Shown piece after piece: positions 7,440-13,590 of a stretch of 14,103 nt of DNA. The position numbers and the translations under genes were made by a program. Where the stretch lies: contig JAFOED010000063.1 in assembly GCA_017380355.1 (NCBI GenBank), forward strand, positions 1-14,103. Reading direction: 5' to 3'. Origin of the DNA: Ruminococcus sp. (lineage in GTDB: Bacteria > Bacillota > Clostridia > Oscillospirales > Acutalibacteraceae). Every line of letters starts with the position of its first letter. The stretch's first letter is position 1. Under the pieces are notes generated by a model. It worked only from the letters and a program-made list of their open reading frames with translations, was not told the DNA's origin and searched no databases.

Positions 7440-7679
7440 ATGAAAGTTACTATCTGTATCGGAAGTTCATGCCACGTGAAAGGATCACGTCAGGTTGTAG
7501 ACGAACTTCAGCGTCTTATAGATGAAAATAACCTTGGAGATAAAGTGGATCTCGCTGGTACTTTCTGTTTAGGCAAATGTCAGCAGGGTGTATGTGTAAA
7601 CGTGGACGAAGAGTTTTATTCTGTTACACCTGACACAGTGCATGACTTCTTCATGGAGAATATAAAGGCTAAGGTGTAA
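7440..7679 (+). CDS. Thioredoxin-like [2Fe-2S] ferredoxin (NuoE C-terminal-domain type), copy 1
   Basis: A 79-residue protein with the thioredoxin-like [2Fe-2S] fold of the 24-kDa NADH dehydrogenase subunit (NuoE/HydC/HndA). The four cluster cysteines are Cys6 and Cys11 (C-x4-C in ICIGSSCH), then Cys43 and Cys47 (C-x3-C in FCLGKC). It lacks the N-terminal helical bundle of full NuoE (~160 residues), so it is a free-standing electron carrier. The start is ATG 7440, immediately after a strong GAGGAGGA; an in-frame TTG at 7425 lies upstream of that site and is not used. No NuoF-like flavoprotein partner is visible in the window. The probable role is moving electrons to or from the two [FeFe] hydrogenase-type proteins encoded just downstream, inferred from context. 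Confidence 0.88.
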   Translation: MKVTICIGSSCHVKGSRQVVDELQRLIDENNLGDKVDLAGTFCLGKCQQGVCVNVDEEFYSVTPDTVHDFFMENIKAKV

Positions 7680-7682
7680 ATT

Positions 7683-7937
7683 ATGATCGTTAAAGTTTGC
7701 GTAGGAAGCTCTTGTCACTTAAAGGGTTCAGGAGAGATTGTAGAACTTTTACAGAAAGCGGTAGCAGATTATAACCTCGAAGACGAGGTTACTCTTGCGG
7801 GAAGTTTTTGTATCGGAAAATGTAACCGTCAGGGCGTAACACTTCAGGTGGATGACGATATCCACGTTGGCATTACTACTGAGAATTTCAAAGAATTCTT
7901 TAACGAATACGTATTGAACAAGTTAGGAAAGGTGTAA
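7683..7937 (+). CDS. Thioredoxin-like [2Fe-2S] ferredoxin, copy 2
   Basis: An 84-residue paralogue of the preceding gene, starting 3 bases after it. The cysteine spacing is identical: Cys6/Cys11 (VCVGSSCH) and Cys43/Cys47 (FCIGKC). About 26 of the first 47 residues are identical between the two, so they look like a tandem duplication that has since diverged, mostly in the second half. Copy 1 has an additional Cys52 that this copy lacks (VTLQV instead of VCVNV). The ribosome binding site is AAGGTG just before the stop of copy 1, so the two are probably translationally coupled. The function is presumably electron transfer with HydS and/or the downstream hydrogenase; why two forms are kept cannot be read from the sequence. 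Confidence 0.87.
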   Translation: MIVKVCVGSSCHLKGSGEIVELLQKAVADYNLEDEVTLAGSFCIGKCNRQGVTLQVDDDIHVGITTENFKEFFNEYVLNKLGKV

Positions 7938-7943
7938 TGAATT

Positions 7944-9623
7944 ATGCCGAATTGTTTGACTCTTAAAAAATCTAATTGTAAAAACTGTTATAAATGTATC
8001 CGCAACTGTCCTGTAAAAGCTATCCGCTTCTCAGGAAACCAGGCGCACATCATCGGTAACGAGTGCATCTTGTGTGGTCAGTGTTTCGTTGTTTGTCCAC
8101 AGAATGCAAAAGAAATCGTTAACGAAACAGAAAAGGCAAAGGTACTATTACAGAGCGGTGACCCGGTTATCGTTTCTCTTGCACCATCTTTTGTTGCAAA
8201 CTACGACGGTGTAGGTATCAACTCTATGCGCAAAGCGCTTAAGGCACTCGGTTTCTACGACGTTGAAGAAACAGCGCTTGGTGCAACAATAGTAAAGTCT
8301 GAGTATGAGAGAATGCTCAGAGAAGACGAAAGAGATGTCATTATCTCTTCATGCTGCCACTCGATAAATCTTCTCATTCAGAAGCAGTATCCGGCAGTAC
8401 TTGAATATCTTGCTGATGTTATGTCACCTATGCAGGCTCACTGTCAGGATATCAAGAAGAGATATCCTGATGCAAAAACCGTATTCATCGGACCTTGTGT
8501 TGCGAAAAAAGACGAAGCTGAGCATTATGCTGGTATTGTTGATGCAGCTCTCACCTTTGAAGAATTGTCAGAATGGTTAGCTGATGAAAAAATCGAGATT
8601 GAACGTGAGCTTGACAGTGACGAGAACACACGTGCGCGTTTGTTCCCGACTACAGGCGGTATTCTGAAAACTATGGAGCCTGATATAAACGGCTACACAT
8701 ACATGGCGTTAGACGGCGTTGAAACCTGTATGGCTGCACTCAAAGACATCGAAAGCGGAAAGGTTCACAAATGCTTTATTGAGATGTCAGCTTGTATAGG
8801 CAGTTGTATCGGCGGTCCTGTACTCGAGAAATACCACCACGACTCCGCGGTGAAAGATTATATCGAAGTAACACAGTATGCAGGCAAAAAGGATTTTGAA
8901 GTGGAACAGCCTACTGCTTTTGAGCTTCGAAAGAACTTCGAGTATATTGAGCGCAGAAATATGCCACCATCAGATATAGAGATAAATAATATTCTGCGAC
9001 AGATGGGTAAATTTAAGCCGTCACAGGAACTCAACTGTGGTTCCTGCGGATACAATACCTGTCGTGAAAAAGCCATTGCTATATATCAGGGTAAGGCGGA
9101 AATCTCCATGTGTCTGCCATACCTTAAAGATAAAGCCGAAAGTTTCTCTGACACTATCGTCAAGCACACACCAAACGGTCTGATCGTTTTAAACGACCAG
9201 CTTGAAGTTCAGCAGATAAACGAATCGGCACAGAAAATTATGAACATCCGTAGTGCAAGGGACGTTTTAGGTGATCAGGTAGTAAGAATCCTCGACCCTA
9301 TAGTGTTCATGAAAGTAAGAGACACAGGCTGTTCTGTAAGAGACGAAAGAGTCTACCTCGCTGAGTACAAGCGTTATGTTGAACAGACTGTTGTGTACGA
9401 CAGGGATTCACGTCTTATTATCGGCATTATGCGAGATGTGACAGACGAAGAAATCCAGAGAGAGAAGAAAGAAAACATCAGCCGACAGACTATAGAGGTT
9501 GCCGACAAGGTTGTTGATAAACAGATGAGAATTGTTCAGGAGATTGCTTCTCTGCTCGGAGAAACAGCCGCTGAAACAAAAATCGCACTTTCAAAGCTCA
9601 AGGAGTCGATTGCTGATGAATGA
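7944..9623 (+). CDS. hydS: Sensory-type (group C) [FeFe] hydrogenase with PAS domain, HydS
   Basis: A 559-residue soluble protein. Domain order: two [4Fe-4S] clusters (Cys12/15/18/22 and Cys41/44/47/51); an [FeFe]-hydrogenase H-cluster domain (~75-300); a 'Fes'-type [4Fe-4S] motif (Cys365/368/373/390); a PAS domain (~402-505); and a charged helical tail. H-cluster cysteines are all present: SSCCH (137-138), GPC (185) and ACIGSC (284, 288). Departures from catalytic group A enzymes are visible: TSCCP becomes SSCCH, MPC becomes GPC, and the Met before ACxxxC is Ser282. This pattern and the PAS domain mark the putatively H2-sensing HydS class, known next to hydA2 in Ruminococcus albus. It probably converts H2 or ferredoxin redox state into a signal rather than making H2 in bulk. 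Its 3' end overlaps the phosphatase gene by 8 bases, which suggests a physical partnership. Confidence 0.88.
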   Translation: MPNCLTLKKSNCKNCYKCIRNCPVKAIRFSGNQAHIIGNECILCGQCFVVCPQNAKEIVNETEKAKVLLQSGDPVIVSLAPSFVANYDGVGINSMRKALKALGFYDVEETALGATIVKSEYERMLREDERDVIISSCCHSINLLIQKQYPAVLEYLADVMSPMQAHCQDIKKRYPDAKTVFIGPCVAKKDEAEHYAGIVDAALTFEELSEWLADEKIEIERELDSDENTRARLFPTTGGILKTMEPDINGYTYMALDGVETCMAALKDIESGKVHKCFIEMSACIGSCIGGPVLEKYHHDSAVKDYIEVTQYAGKKDFEVEQPTAFELRKNFEYIERRNMPPSDIEINNILRQMGKFKPSQELNCGSCGYNTCREKAIAIYQGKAEISMCLPYLKDKAESFSDTIVKHTPNGLIVLNDQLEVQQINESAQKIMNIRSARDVLGDQVVRILDPIVFMKVRDTGCSVRDERVYLAEYKRYVEQTVVYDRDSRLIIGIMRDVTDEEIQREKKENISRQTIEVADKVVDKQMRIVQEIASLLGETAAETKIALSKLKESIADE

Positions 9624-10788
9624 TTTGTGTGCAGAAATCGGTTACAAAAGTATAATTCACTACGGTGAAGAGCTTTGTGGTGACCATATTGATATTGTTG
9701 AACCGGACGACGACTCAACGGTTATCGTTTTGTCTGACGGTCTGGGCAGCGGAGTTAAAGCTAGCATCCTTTCTACGCTCACATCGAAAATCATCTCGAC
9801 TATGATGGCTGAGGGTCTTTCGCTTGAAGAGTGTGTAGAAACTATAGCAGCTACTCTGCCTGTGTGTTCACTCAGAGGTGTCGCGTACTCGACGTTCACT
9901 ATCATTCATTTGAAAAATAATGAAACTGCTGAACTTATCCAGTACGACAACCCTCATATAATTATTATCAGGGACGATAAAAATTGGGAATATCCGAGAA
10001 CCGAGATGAATATCGGTGGTAAGAAGATTTTTAAGTCTGTAGTAAAACTTCAGGAAAACGATATATTCATTGCTATGAGTGATGGATGTCCTCACGCAGG
10101 AATCGGTATCGCGTATAATTTCGGTTGGAAAAGAGAAGATATCATCGACTTTATGGAAGCTTTGTCGCAGGTAGGATATACCGCGAAGACTCTCTCGACG
10201 ATGCTCGTCGACGAGTGTAACGAGCTTTACGGGCACAAACCCGGCGACGATGCTACGGCTTGTGTCGTGAGAATCAGAAAACGTGAGCCGATGAATATGC
10301 TCTTCGGTCCGCCGTCTAACCGTGATGATGCCGAACGAATGATGTCGCTGTTCTTCTCAAAACAAGGCAAGCACATCATCTGTGGCGGTACAACTTCGTC
10401 AATCGCGGCAAAGTTTTTACGAAAGCCACTCGTCGCATCGCTGAAATTTGAAAAAAGTGATGTCCCGCCTATCGCTAAAATCGAGGGCGTTGACCTGGTA
10501 ACAGAGGGTGTCATCACAGTTAACAAGGTGCTCGAATACGCTAAAGATTATATAGGCGATAACGAGCTTTATGATCAGTGGATTCACAGCGAGGACGGCG
10601 CTTCGCTTATATGCCGACTGCTGTTTATCGAGGCAACTGACATTAACTTCTATGTAGGTAAGGCGGTTAACCCTGCTCACCAGAATCCTGATCTGCCTAT
10701 TAATTTTCATATTAAGATGAATCTTGTAGATGAACTTTCTAAATGCCTTAGAAAAATGGGCAAGAAAATAAAAGTAAGTTATTTCTAA
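9616..10788 (+). CDS. SpoIIE-type PP2C serine/threonine phosphatase with uncharacterised C-terminal domain
   Basis: A 390-residue soluble protein. Residues ~1-222 form a PP2C/SpoIIE phosphatase domain with the expected metal-binding aspartates: LSDGLGSG (Asp41), MSDGCPHAG (Asp156) and PGDDATA (Asp211/212). Residues ~228-390 are a further domain with GPPSNRDDAE, ICGGTTSSIAA and IEGVDLVTEGV that I cannot assign to a named function. There is no transmembrane segment, unlike sporulation SpoIIE, so this is a signalling phosphatase and not the sporulation protein. I choose ATG 9616 because AAGGAG (9600-9605) precedes it and the protein then begins just before the domain; the frame is open further upstream only within hydS. 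The 8-base overlap with hydS suggests that HydS controls it. Its protein substrate is unknown, and no kinase is visible in the window. Confidence 0.85.
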   Translation: MNDLCAEIGYKSIIHYGEELCGDHIDIVEPDDDSTVIVLSDGLGSGVKASILSTLTSKIISTMMAEGLSLEECVETIAATLPVCSLRGVAYSTFTIIHLKNNETAELIQYDNPHIIIIRDDKNWEYPRTEMNIGGKKIFKSVVKLQENDIFIAMSDGCPHAGIGIAYNFGWKREDIIDFMEALSQVGYTAKTLSTMLVDECNELYGHKPGDDATACVVRIRKREPMNMLFGPPSNRDDAERMMSLFFSKQGKHIICGGTTSSIAAKFLRKPLVASLKFEKSDVPPIAKIEGVDLVTEGVITVNKVLEYAKDYIGDNELYDQWIHSEDGASLICRLLFIEATDINFYVGKAVNPAHQNPDLPINFHIKMNLVDELSKCLRKMGKKIKVSYF

Positions 10789-10799
10789 GGAGAACTGTT

Positions 10800-12230
10800 A
10801 TGGGAGTAATTAGAAAATTTGATACGAAAGTACAGCATCTCAAATACAAAGTCCTGAGAGAGGTTGCTCGTCAGGCGTGGAACGACACACTTTTAGAGAA
10901 TGTGCTTGAAATTCCAAAAAATATCGTTCCAGGTAAAACCCCAACGATGAGATGTTGTGTTTACAAAGAACGTGCTATCCTCTCCGAGCGAGTCAGAATC
11001 GCAATGGGGGGCGACAAAGATAATCCGAATATCATCGAGGTTATCGACATCGCTTGTGACGAGTGTCCTGCTGCTGGATACGAAGTTACAGGTTCGTGCC
11101 GCGGATGTCTTGCTCACAGATGCGAAGACGTGTGTAAAAGAGGCGCAATCGTATTTGACCACAACCACGTAGCTCACATCGACAAGTCGAAATGTGTTGA
11201 ATGTGGTAAATGCGCAAAGGTTTGTCCTTTCTCCGCGATTATAAATCGTAAGCGTCCGTGCCAGATTGCTTGCAAAGTAAAAGCGATTTCTATTAACGAT
11301 GACAACGCTGCTGCAATTGATAATAATAAATGTATCCAGTGCGGCGCGTGTGTATATCAGTGCCCGTTCGGTGCCATAACCGATAAATCTTACATACTTG
11401 ATGTAATCGATATCATCAAAAAGAGCGAAGAAAACAAAAAGTATAAGGTTTACGCTGTGGTTGCACCGTCCATTTCCAGCCAGTTTGTTTACTCAAAGCT
11501 CGGACAGGTTATCACAGGACTTAAAAAACTCGGCTTCTATACTGTTATCGAAGCAGCACTTGGTGCTGATATGGTAGCTCAGGCTGAATCAAAGGAGCTT
11601 GCTGAAAAGGGCTTTTTGACAAGTTCATGTTGTCCTGCATTTGTGCAGTATATTAAATCAGAATTTCCTGATTTACTGCCATTTGTATCACACAACCTTT
11701 CACCGATGGCGGCTTTGGCACAGTATATTAAGAAAAACGACAAAAACGCAAAGGTTGTATTCATCGGTCCTTGTACCGCAAAGAAAGCTGAAGCTAAACT
11801 CGACACTGTAAAAGAACACGTGGATTCGGTTCTTACGTTCGAAGAGTTACAGGCGCTTTTCGACAGCAAAGATCTCGACATCACAACACTTCCTGAGGAT
11901 GTGCTTGATAACGCTTCTTACTACGGCAGAATTTTTGCTCGAAGCGGTGGTCTTTCTGATGCTGTGGCACAGGGTATTAAAGAGCAGAATCTTGATTTCG
12001 ATTTAAAACCTGTTGTTTGTGACGGTATCGAAGAGTGTCGTATGGCACTTCTCAAGAAGAGCAAAAACGTACTCAACGCAAACTTTATCGAGGGTATGGC
12101 GTGTATCGGCGGATGTATCGGTGGCGCAGGCTGTCTGACACACGGCGAAAAGAACAAAGCCGAAGTCGATAAATACGGCAGAGAAGCGTTTGAGAAAACT
12201 ATCAGCGACGCAATCGCTGTTTTAAAATAA
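10800..12230 (+). CDS. hydA: [FeFe] hydrogenase, monomeric, group-B-like
   Basis: A 476-residue cytoplasmic hydrogenase. The H-cluster domain (~215-476) has all three cysteine motifs: L1 TSSCCPA (274-280), L2 FIGPCTAKKAEA (321-332) and L3 EGMACIGGC (431-439). The NLSPMAALAQY stretch is typical of clostridial group B enzymes. The N-terminal third is unusually cysteine-rich: CDEC (86-89), C-x2-C-x4-C-x3-C (100-112), two ferredoxin motifs (132-142 and 178-188) and a C-x3-C (154-158), enough for at least three [4Fe-4S] clusters. It most likely oxidises reduced ferredoxin with proton reduction to H2. It corresponds in position to hydA2 in the Ruminococcus albus hydS cluster. Its ribosome binding site (AAGGAG, 10787-10792) follows the phosphatase stop directly. 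No electron-bifurcating subunits (HydB/HydC) are present. The hydrogenase call is firm; the subgroup is judged by motif. Confidence 0.9.
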   Translation: MGVIRKFDTKVQHLKYKVLREVARQAWNDTLLENVLEIPKNIVPGKTPTMRCCVYKERAILSERVRIAMGGDKDNPNIIEVIDIACDECPAAGYEVTGSCRGCLAHRCEDVCKRGAIVFDHNHVAHIDKSKCVECGKCAKVCPFSAIINRKRPCQIACKVKAISINDDNAAAIDNNKCIQCGACVYQCPFGAITDKSYILDVIDIIKKSEENKKYKVYAVVAPSISSQFVYSKLGQVITGLKKLGFYTVIEAALGADMVAQAESKELAEKGFLTSSCCPAFVQYIKSEFPDLLPFVSHNLSPMAALAQYIKKNDKNAKVVFIGPCTAKKAEAKLDTVKEHVDSVLTFEELQALFDSKDLDITTLPEDVLDNASYYGRIFARSGGLSDAVAQGIKEQNLDFDLKPVVCDGIEECRMALLKKSKNVLNANFIEGMACIGGCIGGAGCLTHGEKNKAEVDKYGREAFEKTISDAIAVLK

Positions 12231-12269
12231 TCTAATAAATAATCTTAATCTTTAAGGGGGATATTTTTC

Positions 12270-13211
12270 ATGAATAAAATTACTGTAATCGGTTCTGGTA
12301 GCGTAGGTTCAACGATCGCTTATACTTTAACTGTAATGGGTATCGCATCAGAAATCGTTATGATCGACATTAACCAGGAAAAGTCATTAGGTGAAGCGCT
12401 CGATATCAGACAGGGTGTTCCTTTCTGTAATCCTGCTACTATCTATGCTGGCTCTTATGTTGATGCTAAAGATTCTGACATCGTTGTTATCACATCAGGT
12501 GTAGCTAGACAGCCGGGTCAGTCAAGACTCGACCTCGCCCAGACAAACGTTAACATCCTCAAGCAGATTTCTAACGAGATTGTTAAGTACGCTCCTAACG
12601 CTACATACATTATCGTTAGTAACCCTGTTGACGTTCTTACATATGTATTCCACAAGATTTCAGGAATTCCAGAAGAGCGCATCATCGGTTCAGGTACAAT
12701 TCTTGATACAGCACGTCTTCGTGCTCGTGTTGCTGAGTACTATGACGTTAACCAGAAAAACGTTCACGCTTACGTTTTAGGTGAGCACGGTGACTCTGCA
12801 TTTGTACCATGGTCTATCGCAAATATTTCTAACGTTCCTATTGAAGATTATAGAGAAGCTTTACTTAACTCAAAAGAGTATCCTGAGTTTGACCGCGACG
12901 AGGTTGAGAACTACGTTCGTAAGTCAGGTGCTCGCGTTATTCAGCGCAAGGGTGCAACATTCTATGCTGTATCTATTTCTGTGTGCCACATCTGTAAATG
13001 CGTACTCAGTGGCATCGACACTACTATGACAGTTTCTACTATGCTCCACGGTGAGTACGGCATTGACGATGTATGCTTAAGCTTACTTAACGTAGTAGGT
13101 CACGAAGGTGCTCACAGTAAGGTGCTCTTACCACTCAACGATGATGAAATCGCTCAGTTACACCACAGCGCAGACTGCTTAAAAGAAATCATCAACAGCA
13201 TCGAAATCTAA
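12270..13211 (+). CDS. ldh: L-lactate/malate dehydrogenase family enzyme (LDH-like with Arg at the specificity site)
   Basis: An NAD-dependent 2-hydroxyacid dehydrogenase of 313 residues. It has an NAD fold GSGSVG (8-13), Asp33 indicating NAD preference, Asn118, Asp146 and Arg149 in LDTARLR, catalytic His173 in GEHGD, and Thr230 in KGAT. GEHGD and overall style are LDH-like (MDHs usually have GGHGD). In the substrate loop, however, the residue matching Gln102 of Bacillus LDH is Arg80 (VARQPGQSR), the residue that confers malate/oxaloacetate specificity in MDHs and in the classic Q102R LDH mutant. Arg86 matches catalytic Arg109. The neighbouring fumarase gene favours a malate role. It may therefore reduce pyruvate to lactate, oxaloacetate to malate, or both. 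AAGGGGG (12253-12259) precedes the ATG. The 39-base gap after the hydrogenase has no terminator, so read-through from the rex operon is likely. Confidence 0.85.
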   Translation: MNKITVIGSGSVGSTIAYTLTVMGIASEIVMIDINQEKSLGEALDIRQGVPFCNPATIYAGSYVDAKDSDIVVITSGVARQPGQSRLDLAQTNVNILKQISNEIVKYAPNATYIIVSNPVDVLTYVFHKISGIPEERIIGSGTILDTARLRARVAEYYDVNQKNVHAYVLGEHGDSAFVPWSIANISNVPIEDYREALLNSKEYPEFDRDEVENYVRKSGARVIQRKGATFYAVSISVCHICKCVLSGIDTTMTVSTMLHGEYGIDDVCLSLLNVVGHEGAHSKVLLPLNDDEIAQLHHSADCLKEIINSIEI

Positions 13212-13231
13212 CAGAAAGGTTGATATAAATA

Positions 13232-13584
13232 ATGGAATATCGTATTGAACATGACTCTATGGGCGAGATGAAAGTGCCTGCTGACCGTTTATGGGCTGCC
13301 CAGACACAGAGAAGCCGAGAGAACTTTGAAATCGGCGTTGGTATTGAAACAATGCCTAAAGAAATTATCCACGCGTTCGGCATTCTTAAGAAAGCTGCTG
13401 CTATCGCAAACAACGAGTTAAAACCAGAGAAGATGACAGACGAGAAACTCGAAGCTATCAAAGCTGCTTGTGACGAGGTTATCAGCGGGGAGCTCAACTC
13501 TCACTTCCCACTCGTTGTATGGCAGACAGGCTCCGGTACTCAGTCAAATATGAACTCAAACGAGGTTATCGCAAATAGAGGTAT
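13232..13584 (+). CDS. fumC: Class II fumarate hydratase, N-terminal quarter only
   Basis: The frame begins like a class II fumarase (YRIEHDSMGEMKVPADRLW) and reaches the highly conserved block WQTGSGTQSN followed by MNSNEVIANRG. It then meets an artificial-looking Met and TAA (13583-13588). Only about 117 of the expected ~460 residues are present, so the catalytic residues of the central and C-terminal domains are missing. The enzyme interconverts fumarate and malate. The start is ATG 13232 with AAAGG about 12 bases upstream, 20 bases after the dehydrogenase stop, so the two genes are probably co-transcribed. The break is abrupt and coincides with a change in base composition. The intact gene presumably exists in the organism, and this copy is cut by a join to foreign sequence. 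Confidence 0.88.
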
Positions 13585-13590
13585 GTAATC
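13580..13590. other. Sequence join: clostridial fumC to Bacteroidales-like DNA
   Basis: Left of this point the + strand codes for fumC up to NRG (ends 13582). Right of it the - strand codes for the Omp28-like protein (final Tyr codon 13585-13587). Neither protein continues across. No inverted repeats, integrase, transposase or target-site duplication are visible. An assembly or library chimera is the simplest reading. Confidence 0.75.

Noticed and set aside
9532..9615. An upstream extension of the phosphatase gene, giving 28 more residues.
   Set aside because: It lies wholly inside hydS in another frame, is basic and featureless, and the ATG at 9616 has its own AAGGAG.
12231..12269. A separate promoter or terminator between the hydrogenase and dehydrogenase genes.
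   Set aside because: The 39-base AT-rich gap has no hairpin with T-run and no credible -35/-10 pair; only a ribosome binding site is clear.
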